Part shown: positions 47,193-59,381 of the stretch, piece after piece
Layout: every line of letters starts with the position of its first letter
Numbering within the stretch: the stretch's first letter is position 1
NCBI RefSeq assembly: GCF_902167145.1
Contig: NC_050104.1
Coordinates: 8,826,001 to 8,890,000 of the forward strand
Origin: Zea mays
Taxonomy: Eukaryota; Streptophyta; Magnoliopsida; Poales; Poaceae
Reading direction: 5' to 3'
DNA length: 64,000 bases
Made by a program: the position numbers and the translations under genes
Notes under the pieces: model-generated
The model's input: only the letters and a program-made list of their open reading frames with translations
Databases searched by the model: none
Told to the model about the DNA's origin: nothing

Positions 47193-49308
47193 TAAAGGTG
47201 AAAACTATAGATGGCCATTTGGCACTAACACGATGGGCCAGCCCAGGCACGGCACGAAAAAGCACGGTCCAGGCACGACCCGGTCCGATTAGTATAGTGC
47301 CAGTGCCTGGCACGGCACGGCTATAGTGCCGTGCCTGGGCCACTATCTCGACCCGTAGTGCTGGCACGGGCACGACACGGTTACATTTTTTATTTTAAAA
47401 ATAATAGTTTACATATATTAAGTATAAGAATTCGACATATAACACAATAAAACTGCAGCTGCACTGGTTAGATGGATGTGTTTAAGCCTCTTATGCACTA
47501 GGTTGTGGGTTCGAGCTCCCACAACTACATATTTTTTGCCTAACAGGCTCACGGGCCGTGCCTGGGCCGCGGCAGCGGCACGCCGGCCCATCTAGGCACG
47601 GCACGATTCGTAGCCGGGCCTGGCGGGCCGTGCCAGCGTCGGGCCGTGCCAGCAACGGGCCGTGCCGGCCCGTTTGGCCATCTATAGTGAAAACGGGCGC
47701 ATTCGGACGGATAATAGCTCATCCTATATCCTACCTAATGTATTTAAAAGGGATTTAGGATTGGATACAGATAGCTAGAAACGGGACAGATAAAGATACA
47801 AGGACCGGATATTTATCCGGTTGGATAAGTGACAGATACGATATTATTTGATCGGATATAAGATACTTGTCGGATAATGCATTAATTGGTTATCATAAAA
47901 TATTCTTCTTCGACCACGAAATTGCAAGTAAATTATCAAGACTAATAAACATTTTATAAAAAGATAATCTCAAGTTCCCACATAAAAATGCTAAAGTGAA
48001 GTATTGATTATGTTGAAACTTGGATACTTAGAGTGATTTCACATGTAATTCATGCAATAAGTGGAAATAAAATAGAAGAGACGTCTACATAAAATCATCA
48101 AAATATAATTAAATTCATAAAATACACTAGTTTCAACCCAAAATTGCAAAAAGTTACCAAAACTAATAAACAATCTATTCATAGTAACCTCAAGTCTCCC
48201 TATGAAAATGATAAGTGAAGTATTAATTATGTTGAAACTTTGATACATAAAGTGATTTCACGTGTAACTCACGCAATAAGTAGGAGTGAAATGAAAGAAA
48301 CACTAGCATCTTGTGAATTTTATAGTCCAAATGTTTTTGAAAACTATACGTGGATATATCCGTAGAAATTTATGAATTGTTTGGGCTATTTGTGTATTAT
48401 TAATATTTTCTATAGAAAATCATCAAAATACACTTAAATTCATAAAATATTCTAGTTTCACTAAAAATGTAAATAACTTAGAAAAACTAATAAACATTCT
48501 ATACGAAGATAACTCAAGTCCTCACATGAAAATGATAAGGTAAAGTACTGATTATGTTGAAACTTTGGATACTTAGAGTGATTTCACATGTAGCTCATAC
48601 AAAAAAGTTAAAGTGAAATGGAAGAAACACGTGATTCTTATAGATCTTATGATCCAAACATTTTTATGGTTATATATGAACATATGTTATGCCTTCGTAA
48701 AAATTCAAAAAAAATTGAGGCTATTTGGTGTATTATTAATTTCATGTTGTAGGAAATCATCAAAATAAAATAAAATTTTAAAAATATTGTAGCATCGACC
48801 GAAAATTGCAAAAAGTTACCAATACTAATAAATAGTCTATAAAAAGATAACCTTAAGTTCCCACATAGAGATAACCTTGAGTCCCCACATGAAAATGATA
48901 AAGCCTATTAATTTGATGTAAATTTAGACACTATTTCAATAATTTTGATCTAAAGATGTGTTTAAACAAAAATGTGACGTACTACAAAGTTATAGATCTC
49001 TTCGAGCTCTACAATTTTCATATAAACTTTATTTTTCATCCGATTTCATATGTAAAGGTTTTGATTTTATAACTATATTATTGTGCAGAAAAAGAAAAAA
49101 CGGGCACCCGGATTCCGGGTACCGGTATCCGACCTGAATATCCGGTTATTTATTGGGTAGTCTTGGATCTGTATACGACCCAAAATCCGAAGCTGCACTA
49201 TCCAAGTATTACTCGTATTCACCCAAATATAAAAATATTCATATCCGTATTCGAAAAAACAATATTTACACTATTCATATCCCGTACCCGACGTCGTTTT
49301 CACCCCTA
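47193..49308. mobile_element. hAT-like element with internal tandem repeats, hit by a MITE in its terminal repeat
   Basis: The left end taaaggtgaaaacgggcg (once the MITE is removed) and the inverse of the right end taggggtgaaaacgacg resemble Ac/Ds-type termini. The flanking octamers ccggctcc (47185-47192) and acagctcc (49309-49316) match in six of eight positions. Subterminal parts carry many ggatat/ccggata motifs. The interior (47890-48900) holds about four diverged repeats of 200-330 bp, each with attatgttgaaacttt, gagtgatttcacatgt and aagttaccaaaactaataaac. No transposase frame. Confidence 0.55.
47206..47686. mobile_element. hAT-type MITE (481 bp), copy 1, with a tRNA-like segment
   Basis: Ends tatagatggcca / tggccatctata with a perfect 8-bp duplication gtgaaaac (47198-47205 and 47687-47694). 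It is very GC-rich in ggcacggc/gggccgtgcc repeats, which fold back on each other. At 47464-47530 a tRNA-like stretch has an A-box-like tggttagatgg and a B-box-like ggttcgagctc. Confidence 0.88.
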
Positions 49309-49316
49309 ACAGCTCC

Positions 49317-50065
49317 CACGCAAATCCATCCTGTCTCCCCTCCCCCTTTTTTCCACCGAAAATGAGCACCACGCAGCACGGCTCCCCCGTCCAGTTGTCT
49401 GGTCGTGAAGCTAGCTACCCCACCGCGATCAGCCGATCACTATGGTGCCGCTCCAACACGTACGCCCGGTCGGAACCCAGTTGCTCGGGTAGGCGAGCTC
49501 GGCGGACGTCACGTGTTGCCTTGCCGAGGACCGCACATCTGCGATGCGAGAAGGCGAAAGGTGCCTAGGCTAGGCGACACTCTTTAGTCTTTACCGGAGG
49601 TGCGGCTTTCTTTTTTTTTCCACCAAAAAAATAAATTCTTTCCGGAAGATGCTTGGCACGCTCGGTGACGCGCAGGGGCCGCACGTACGCGGGCGCCTTT
49701 ATTCTCGAGAGAGGATTTGCGGCTCGGCACGGGCGGAAAAGGAGAAGCTAAAGTATTTCGCGTGTGCCCGCATGGTTCGGCCGGGCCCGGCCGTCGCGTC
49801 ACGTCACGTCGCGTTTGACCGGCGACTCGATGGCGGAGCGCCGAATGGATCGGACTGGTCCGGTCAAACTAAGCACGCGCGCTATGACCAGTGTCATCTC
49901 GCTATTATATAGCCGAGGATCACGCACGGATGTGAAGACTCGAACTATGACCGAGTTTATCGTGATTTGTATATTCTACTTACAATGACGGACACGAATG
50001 TCTGATTATTTGTATCCAACGGACTGGCTTAGAACGTACCAATTGTCTTCTTGTGTCGTTATGCC
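49317..50065. other. GC-rich spacer without a supported gene
   Basis: Several overlapping short frames occur at 49360-49990 on both strands, which is expected from the high GC content. None shows a motif. A long T/A homopolymer pair lies at 49608-49633. Confidence 0.35.
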
Positions 50066-50068
50066 TAA

Positions 50069-50293
50069 TGGGGTGTTTGGTTTGAGAAATGAGCTAGTCC
50101 ATCATCTTCTCACGCCTCACTTTTTTTGTTTGGTTTGTGAAATGGAATGAGTTGATACATCACCACCTCATTCCTCATAGTTAGTTAGGTAGTACTAATA
50201 TGAGGAATGTGGTCATCCCACCAAAATTGAGGAATGGATTCATGATGCACCACCTCATTTTGGATGGAGTGATTCCTCGAACCAAACACCACC
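50069..50293 (+). mobile_element. Tourist-like MITE (225 bp)
   Basis: Ends tggggtgtttggtttgag and ctcgaaccaaacaccacc are inverted repeats with TAA duplications at 50066-50068 and 50294-50296. Confidence 0.8.
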
Positions 50294-50344
50294 TAACTAC
50301 TTACCTATATGTCTTGGCATCGTAGTGAGGAAATGGATTTTTTA

Positions 50345-50565
50345 GGGGGTGTTTGGTTTAAGGAATCATTACATCCAAATTGAGGTGATGCATCATGGGT
50401 TCATTACTCAAATTTGGTGGGATGACCCCATTCCTCATATTAGTACTAACTAACTATGAGGAATGAGGTGGTGATGGATCAACTCATTCCATTCCACAAA
50501 CCAAACAAAAATAGTGAGGAGTGAGAAGATGATGGACTAGCTCATTGCTCAAACCAAACACCCTA
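50345..50565 (-). mobile_element. Tourist-like MITE (221 bp), inverted relative to its neighbour
   Basis: Ends gggggtgtttggtttaagg and ctcaaaccaaacacccta with TTA duplications at 50342-50344 and 50566-50568. It is the same family as 50069-50293, in reverse orientation only 49 bp away, so a transcript across both would form a long hairpin. Confidence 0.8.
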
Positions 50566-50667
50566 TTAGTCTTCTACCAAAAATTCTACCGGCTCACGGT
50601 AGGAATTAAGACACCTGTTTTGCCAGCAACCTCAGTATGATTCATGACCAAAACAAGACTACTTTTA

Positions 50668-51029
50668 CTGGGCGTTTGGATCATTTTATTTTAGAGAAAA
50701 ATTATAATTCACTCAATAAAGTAACTTATTTAGTTTGGAATTTGACATTCCACCACTTTCCAAAGTTAAGATATAAGTCTATCTCAAATTCATGGGATGT
50801 AGGACAGAAAATGATTTTATACATTAGTAGAATTTGTTTCTACTCTATAACTTACATGACACTCTTCGTCTCACTCCTCTATAGTAAAAATGTAGCACAT
50901 AAATATCTCCGACATCTTGATATTAATAGTATACAAATATATTTTGCATAAAACGAATTAGCTTAATTGATATATGCCTAAATTACTATTATTAGAATGG
51001 AATTCGATTCCAATAATCCAAACGGGGCG
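50668..51029 (+). mobile_element. Harbinger/Tourist-like MITE (362 bp), third copy of the 5.8-6.5 kb family
   Basis: Starts ctgggcgtttggatcatt and ends ataatccaaacggggcg, with TTA at 50665-50667 and 51030-51032. The body matches 5766-6089 along most of its length. Confidence 0.8.
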
Positions 51030-51050
51030 TTAGAAAACTCTTCAGAAGAA

Positions 51051-51945
51051 AGATGGTTGTCTACGCAGTTATATCAAGAGGTGGACATGACGTGAAAGCT
51101 GGTACCTCCAGCATGCCTGATGAAACAACTATTTATGTTTTTCGCAAGGGTCTCAAAGGATCGGGAACTGTCATATCACAGAAGCTCACGCGCAAGGCTC
51201 TGACCACTCTTGCCTCTTTGTTTCAAATTGTTGACAAATATGCCATGACAGAGGAAGTCCTTTGGCACATGTCTTGATCCTGAAGAGACAGAGAGAAGAA
51301 ATAACAGAAAGCCAAGCCTGAGAAAAAATAAAGATAAAAAATCAAAGAGAGATTGTTGATTCACGACACTAGTCGAACAGGGGTGCAATGATGATCATTC
51401 ACCCAAACAAAAACCGGTTTTAGAAGATTAGGGAAGGGCACTACATTTATCATTTGGAGGACAGCCATAAAACCAAGGATTGTTTCCGTCTTAAGGGATT
51501 CACTGAGAAGGTCCTCAAACTTCCTAAGATCGAGCCCTAGAAGCCTGAGTCAAGCAAGAAGAAGACTCGAACAAGGATGATAAGGCCAAGTTTTTAGGGC
51601 CATCCCAAGATATAATGTACATCTTTGGAAGACCGATTCCCATGAATCAAAGAGGAAGCATAAGCTTACGGTGAGAGAAGTGTTTGCTGTCGAACTGGCC
51701 ACTCCTGAGTTTCTATGTTGGTCAGAAGTTCCCATCACATTCGATAGATCTGATCACCTAGACCATGTACCCCACCCAGGGTGCTATCCACTCATCCTAG
51801 GACCAATAGTGGGCAATGCAAGGCTACACTGAGTCCTCATTGATGGTAGCAGCAATTTGAACATCATCTTTGCAAAGCCTTTCAAGAAAATGGAACTTTT
51901 AGAGACAACATTGAAGCCAAGTCTAGCCCCTTTTATGGAATCATT
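51051..51945 (+). pseudogene. Decayed Ty3/gypsy gag-protease fragment
   Basis: Reading in shifting frames, the plus strand gives pieces such as YHLEDSHKTKDCF and LKGFTEKVLKLPK (nucleocapsid-type), then EVFAVELATPEF, ILGPIVGNARLH and VLIDGSSNLNIIFAKAF (aspartic protease region), a pattern common in grass gypsy elements. Stops and frame changes are frequent. No LTR borders are recognisable here. Confidence 0.6.
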
Positions 51946-52530
51946 CTAGGAAGATCAACAACTCCATGAGGACAAATAACCTCGTGCGTCAAAGAGGAGT
52001 CAGAGTAGCTCTCGTTCAGAGTCCCCTTCCTTCTCGACGTGCGGCTCGTCGCCCTTCTCCTTGTGGAAGAACCCTCTTTTTCTCCATCTTTTTCTTCACT
52101 TCTTGTCGTCGTCCATGTCACTATCACTAGCATATGGATATTTATCAATATAGTGACCGAACTGACCACATCGGTAGCAAACCCCTCTTGGAATGGGGTT
52201 TGTAGTCCTTCCCCTTCCTTCGCTTGAGGATTTGTCAGAAGCTCTTGATAATGAGGGTTATCTCCTCGTTGCCAAGCTTGGAGGGGTCTATTGGAAGCCC
52301 CTTGCTTGGTACAGTCTCCTCCTTTTTCTTCTGTCACCTTGAATGCGATGAGTTGTGCTTCAGGCGTGAAGGTGATGCCTTGTGCCATATGTTCTCGATG
52401 TGCTTGAAGTCTTTGACCATAGGCTCAAAGCTCACAAACTTTCTAAGCACCTACCCAGGAGAATTTCTCCGCTCCTAGGATGGATTTTTATGAATTAATT
52501 GAACTTGAGTAGGTCCCGTTGTCGGAGATG
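51946..52530 (-). pseudogene. Decayed Sirevirus gag fragment
   Basis: The minus strand resembles the middle of the Sirevirus Gag: EAQLIAFKVTEEK, a remnant of the Ser/Lys linker, a damaged zinc knuckle (one Cys lost) and the basic-acidic segment after it. Frames are shifted several times. It is far more diverged than the elements at 23-41 kb, hence older. Confidence 0.55.
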
Positions 52531-53450
52531 ATATTTTTTAGATCCTTAAACAAAGTCAAATCATATCAAATACATAATTCAGGGCTCGGGTTTAGGATTT
52601 TTTCTTGGAGTTGCTCTTTAGGTAGCAGAGAAGCAAGTAGTCACGTACACTCCTCGTCACTCTTCTTGGCCAAGTGAATACCCGACGCTTTTGCTTGGGG
52701 TTACTGTTGGACACCAAAAGTGGCGGACGGTCCGGCTCTAGGGCCCGGACGGTCCGCGCCACCGCGATCAGATTAACTCGGGCGATTCTTCTTATCTCAT
52801 GCACGGTTATCTATCTAATCACGTGGGGTTTGTTAGCTATTGCCTAGAAACGGGTCCAGACCTCCTCCTATATATAAAGGGGTACGACCGATTGAGAATC
52901 CTTGAACACATTCCAATCGAACCGATTACTTTCTTTATCATTACTGCCCTAGGAGTACGTGTAGCATAGTCTAGTTATAGCTTTCCGCATATCCGCCTCC
53001 ACTCCTATTCGACTCTACGTCATCTAGATCTGTCTTGGGTGGCCTGCCGACTCCAAGACTTTATCCCTCCCGAGGACAAGATCTAGTTGTCCACTCAAGA
53101 TCTCTTGCTCGAATTGATCTCTTAATTTCTAGGCGACTCTACGTCGTCTGGGGATGCCCCGGGTGACCTATCGACCCGGAGCGCCCTAGTATCTCTCCCT
53201 CCGGGTATGAGATCTAGATTCCAACAACGAGGAAGACGACCCTGCGCCATCGTGGACTGTCCGGCCCTGTTCGCGGACCGCCTGGTGCGACGCAGGGAAG
53301 ACACCGCTCTTGTGTGTTCAGGTTGCAGACAGTCCGGTCCAAAGCTGCGGACCGTCCACACCGTCGCAGAGGGTACCGCCAGTACATCCCTAATGATTGG
53401 CGCTGCCAAGATTGGCGCTAACTGTTACTATTGACGTCGATGGCTGCCGG
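52531..53450 (+). mobile_element. Probable LTR remnant of a retrotransposon
   Basis: Contains a TG-type start tgttggacacc near 52707, ggacggtccg palindromes (52729-52756 and again near 53260-53360), a TATA box in tatatataaagg at about 52870 and a region ending attggcgctgcc, like the LTR/primer-site border of gypsy elements. Borders and partner LTR were not found. The name is left open. Confidence 0.45.
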
Positions 53451-53778
53451 GCATGGTGAAAAATATTGGTCCCGTTCGATTTCGACGCCACTAGCGACGA
53501 CACGAGTAACACAAAAGCGCCACAATTCAACTGTGTCGTTTAAAAACAACAAAAAGCTGAATATGACATATAGTATAATATGTAGTACACACATAAATAT
53601 GCTACAAATTCGTAGCAAGCCGCCGAGCAGAAGTCTGTCGTATTTGATGGACGATAGCTAAATGGTTACGCCAATATCGTCCTGCTAGTACTAGCTAGAG
53701 TGCTTGGATTGAAGGAAACGTATATGATCGATGTGGAAATGCCAGTATCATATGACTATCAGCCGATCGAGGACGTAC
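53451..53778. other. Spacer without a supported gene
   Basis: Mixed AT-rich sequence. The 76-codon plus frame at 53431-53661 has no recognisable motif and is treated as chance. Confidence 0.35.
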
Positions 53779-54071
53779 GGTCCCAGTTTGTTTCAGTTTG
53801 TTTCAGCTTCTAGCCACTAAAAACCGGACTGTCAAACGCTCAACTTTTCAGCGAGCTTCTATACAAATTGATTTGGTAAAAACCATCTAAAATCAACATA
53901 AACACATAATCGGTCGGGTCCTTGCAATAGCAGGAATTCATCACTTTCTAAATCCTGAATTCTACGGGCACCTTCATCTTCTTTTGCATGTAATTCTCAG
54001 GATACACAGATTCTCTCCACAACCAAATTATTAGAAAAGTTGATCAGAAAAAAGCTGAATCAAACAGACCC
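53779..54071. mobile_element. Probable MITE
   Basis: The left end ggtcccagtttgtttcag and the inverse of the right end gggtctgtttgattcagc are similar. The approximately 293-bp body is non-coding. No clear target duplication. Confidence 0.45.
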
Positions 54072-55824
<1,753 letters not shown>

Positions 55825-55994
55825 GCTCGCTCGACTCGTGGCTAACTCAGCTCGCTTGTTTTAGTTTTGTCACGAACTGAACTAGCATCTTAACTCGGTT
55901 GGTTGACGAGCTCGCTCGACTCGTGGCTAACTCAGCTCGCTTGTTTTAGTTTTGTCACAAACTGAACTAGCATCTTAACTCGGTTGGTTGACGA
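55825..55994 (+). repeat. Perfect-length tandem duplication, 2 x 85 bp
   Basis: 55825-55909 is repeated at 55910-55994 with about one difference (cacgaactg versus cacaaactg). The unit starts gctcgctcgactcgtggc and ends ggttggttgacga. Confidence 0.9.
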
Positions 55995-56694
55995 GCCATC
56001 TGGAGGTAAGTTCGAGGAGCTAGCATTTGTGAGCAAAACAAAGTCTTCCCTTGTGTTGGATAAACTAATAAATGACGAACTGCGTTAATTATGTGTGAAA
56101 TTCATGTGGTGTGTGAAATTATTAGTACCATTACTCTTTTGGAGTGTTAAATTGATCTAGAATTAATTAACAATTGATTATATTATTGTGTATATATATA
56201 CACTTTGTTTTTTTGTCGTAGCTCACAAGCTAAACGCGTCAGTTTAAGCTTGCAAATGAGTCGAGCCAAACTGATTCTTTAGCTCAGTTTTTTAACGGGC
56301 CAACCTGAACCACCTCGTTAATTTAACAAGTCAGGTCGAGCTCGACCGAGCTAACTCGATATCCATGACTACACGGTGCTAGAGCAAAGTGGACTGCATC
56401 CTCCTAACCATCTTGAACACAATAGCCTCTAGGTCTCTACGGCAAGTTTTGTACCTATTTGAAATAGGAGAGAGGGAGAGATGTTAAGCTGCATTTGGCA
56501 GTTGGCACTGCCTACAGGAATGCACGATCATAATAGAGTCAAACTCAGAGTGAGAAACCAATAAGAAGAGCACTATTTGTTGCAAATTGCACTTGGACAT
56601 GGTTTCACACTATGCAAACGAAGATACGTCTTGTACTCTTGTATGAACAATAACCGGGCAGAGAAACACGGCAAAACAATAACGCTACGATCCT
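55995..56694. other. Spacer and 3' flank of the DUF688-like gene; possible hAT-type remnant
   Basis: The stretch 55813-56372, including the 85-bp repeats, has gctcg/cgagc-rich ends. A left actcatgg and a right ccatgact are roughly inverted, as in small hAT elements, but no 8-bp duplication was found. 56573-56694 would hold the 3' untranslated region of the next gene. Confidence 0.3.
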
Positions 56695-57876
56695 TCACCC
56701 TTTGTTTGCCGGCGACGCCATATCGCGGCGGTGGTGCAACGAGTACGCACCGAGCACTTTGGCCAGCCGCTGCAGCGGGCTCAGCCGAGCGCACCCGGCG
56801 ACGCTCTCCGCCGCCGCGGCCACGTTCCTGTTGCCATGCTGCTTCCAGTCCTTGCCCATGTCGTCGCCTTTCGCGACGGCCTTGACCGTCACCGCCGGCT
56901 GCGCCTGCGCGCCCGCCTCCTTGACGGGCCGCACGACGAACCGTTGCACTGGCTTCACGTCGGGGTCCTGGTCGTCGACGCGGCCGCCGTCGGATGAGCT
57001 TCGGAACAGGAGGAGGTCGCTGAGGCTGAGCCGCCGCCACCTTCTCCACCCGGCGCTCGCGCTCCTCGGCACGGGACGCGCACGCGTGGCCGGTTTCCTG
57101 GGCTCGCCGAGCGGGGACGGCGCTGGCGCCTTGGTTGCCTCCAGCAGCGCGGCGGTGAACGGGTCGAAGTCGACACCGGAGCTCGCTCTGCTCCTCCGCC
57201 GCATGCCGCCTCGACCCATAGGCGACGGCGGGACGCTCCCGCCGTCGAGCAGCCCGGGCGGCGGCTTCAGCGGACGGACCTTGGGTTCGTCGGCCGTCTT
57301 GGGCGTCGGCTTCGAAGCCCTGATCTTGCCCTTCTCGAAGAGCTCGTCGGCCGTCGTAAGCGTCTCGGCCGGTGCGGCCTTGCCGAACTCGAATTCTGTG
57401 GCCCACGCCGCCTCGTCCGCAGCCACGGCCCCGGCCCCGGCCCCGGCCCCGCCAAGTCCCCTCTTCGGCGTCCCAGGCCTTTCCTCCCAGTCGAACGGCA
57501 CGGACGACCCGCCCGCGGCGTACGTCCGGCGCGGCTGAAACTCCTCGTCGCCGTCGCCGTCGCCGTCGTCGTCACCGCCGCTCTCGTTCCCCTCGGCGAA
57601 GCGCGCGTATATGGCCGCGGCGCGGCGGGGGCTGGCGGGCGCGCTGGTGAAGTGCTGGAAGAGATCGAACGGGTTGGCGGCGCCGGTGCCGGTGCCGGTG
57701 AGGCGCGGGGTGGCCGGCGGCAGGAGGTCGAGCGGGTTGGGCGACGGCGGCGCCGTCAGGAATAGGCTGCCCGCCGCTCCCTCGGAGGGGACAAGGCGCC
57801 GGCCGCGCGGGCTGGACGGCGCCGTGGCGTACGGGCTGGTGGCCGCGCTGTCTAACCGGGAGTTCTTCGGCTCCAT
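56695..57876 (-). CDS. DUF688-like plant protein of unknown function (393 residues, intronless)
   Basis: An uninterrupted minus-strand frame starts at ATG 57876 (MEPKNSRLDSAATSPYATAP) and ends TGA at 56697-56695. The open frame continues upstream to 58146, but that part is MITE sequence, so the ATG at 57876 is chosen. The protein is rich in Pro, Ala, Ser and Arg. It has the signature VPFDWEERPGTPK (126-138), an acidic patch before it (98-112), FDPFTAALLEATK (237-249), an Arg/Trp-rich RRWRRLSLSDLLLF (278-291) and a KDWKQHG segment near the end. The WEExPGxPK signature is typical of plant DUF688 proteins, whose role is unknown. Codon third positions are strongly GC, normal for this class of grass gene. 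Confidence 0.8.
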   Translation of the reverse strand: MEPKNSRLDSAATSPYATAPSSPRGRRLVPSEGAAGSLFLTAPPSPNPLDLLPPATPRLTGTGTGAANPFDLFQHFTSAPASPRRAAAIYARFAEGNESGGDDDGDGDGDEEFQPRRTYAAGGSSVPFDWEERPGTPKRGLGGAGAGAGAVAADEAAWATEFEFGKAAPAETLTTADELFEKGKIRASKPTPKTADEPKVRPLKPPPGLLDGGSVPPSPMGRGGMRRRSRASSGVDFDPFTAALLEATKAPAPSPLGEPRKPATRARPVPRSASAGWRRWRRLSLSDLLLFRSSSDGGRVDDQDPDVKPVQRFVVRPVKEAGAQAQPAVTVKAVAKGDDMGKDWKQHGNRNVAAAAESVAGCARLSPLQRLAKVLGAYSLHHRRDMASPANKG

Positions 57877-57936
57877 TTTGGTTGGCCTTTTTGGACTTGG
57901 AGACTGGAGAGTCTGGCGGTGGCTGGCTGCTGCGTG

Positions 57937-57943
57937 TTTAATA
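57937..57943 (-). promoter_or_regulatory. TATA-like box of the DUF688-like gene
   Basis: tattaaa on the minus strand, about 60 bases before the ATG. It lies between the start codon and the MITE inserted at 57979. Confidence 0.4.
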
Positions 57944-57978
57944 GCTGTGGCCTGTGCGGGGAGGATGGAGATGCAGAG

Positions 57979-58530
57979 TATAGATGGCCATTTGGCACTA
58001 ACACGATGGGCCAGCCCAGGCACGACACGAAAAAGCACGGTCCAGGCACGACCCGGTCCGGTTAGTATAGTGCCAGTGCCTGGCACGGCACGGCTATAGT
58101 GCCGTGCCTGGGCCACTATCTCGACCCGTAGTGCTGGCACGGGCACGACACGGTTACATTTTTTATTTTAAAAATAATAGTTTACATATATTAACTATAA
58201 GAATTCAACATATAATAGAATAAAACTGCAGCTGCACTGGTTAGATGGATGCGTTTAAGCCTCTTATGCACTAGGTTGTGGGTTCGAGCCCCTACAACTA
58301 CACATTTTTTGCTAAATTCTACAATATACTCAGATGGGCCATAGTGCCACCGGGCCGGCCCGGCACGACTAACAGGCTCGCGGGCCGTGCCTGGGCCGCG
58401 GCAGCGGCACGCCGGCCCATCTGGGCACGGCACGCTTCGTAGCCGGGCCTGGCGGGCCGTGCCGATGTCGGGCCGGGCCAGCGACGGGCCGTGCCGGGTC
58501 GGGCCGTGCCGGCCCGTTTGGCCATCTATA
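57979..58530. mobile_element. hAT-type MITE (552 bp), copy 2, just upstream of the DUF688-like gene
   Basis: Ends tatagatggcca / tggccatctata and a perfect 8-bp duplication atgcagag (57971-57978 and 58531-58538). Nearly identical to 47206-47686, but with about 71 extra bases (58316-58380) absent from copy 1. The tRNA-like stretch is at 58238-58305. Confidence 0.9.
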
Positions 58531-59269
58531 ATGCAGAGAAGAGAAGCCGAGGAAACCGGGAGGAAGCACTAGCAGGGGAGAGTGGGATTGAGAACGACCT
58601 GAATGAATGAATATATATTTAATAAGGAGATCAATTCTTACTAGCAAAATGTAACAGTGAAGCACGTTCGGAACAGAGGGATTCGAGATGTTAGGGGTGT
58701 TTGGTTTTGGTTTGAAGTATCAACTAGAAAAGGGCAGCGCCCTATCGGGCGCTTTGTCAATAAGATCGTCCGTTCCTAAAACTCAGTTATGTGGTTTTTT
58801 CATAGTATGGTAATAAGTTACTCCTGAAAATGTGTTGTTTACTCAAATCAAACATTGAACATGTTTTTTAGCATAAGGTCTCGTTTCAAACCTCTAGAGT
58901 TATTGTTGTCTCTTCACCGATGGCAGAGCACTTACCCGTGTCCAAAAAGGCGGAGCAAACAAAGAGAGAAACAGCCAATACGCAAGCCATATTAAGTATC
59001 GATTAATGATTATGTGAGATACAATATTATAATAGTACACGCATGGTCCACACCTGCCAATTAACATGGATAAAAAAATAGGTACAAATGTGGACCTATG
59101 GAGCTAAGTACAACAGGAATAATAACAGCAAGCTATATTTATCCTTGATCTTTATCTTCTATTCCCCTATCAATGTTTCTGACCCAAGTGTATTTATCTG
59201 AGCCTAAAAAGAAAACGGAGGCAAAATATAGATCCCTCTGTTGATCATCCCGTCATTCGTCTAGAAGTG

Positions 59270-59381
59270 ACATGAAGCTTCTCTGACCTCTCTAAAATCT
59301 ACCAGCATGTTGCAGAGCTCTCGCTGTGCGAGAAGCTCCAAGTCTATCTGACGAAGGACTGCAACCTCAAAGCCTGTAGCA
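59270..59381 (-). pseudogene. Exon-like segment of an unrecognised gene
   Basis: After an acceptor (tttgctacag before 59381) the minus strand is open for about 37 residues with a regular, Leu-rich helical look (VLRQIDLELLAQRELCNMLV) and then stops. Family not recognised. Confidence 0.35.

Noticed and set aside
47464..47530. A functional tRNA gene
   Set aside because: Only A/B-box-like motifs and a T arm are recognisable; the acceptor stem does not pair and the same segment is present in two transposon copies.
56573..57650. Large alternative frames (277 and 278 codons) over the DUF688-like gene
   Set aside because: Arg/Ala-rich shadow frames caused by high GC at third positions; only the 393-residue frame has the WEERPGTPK signature and a good start.
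57877..58146. N-terminal extension of 90 codons to the DUF688-like protein
   Set aside because: The extension is MITE sequence (shared with 47170-47373), with an insertion border at 57979.
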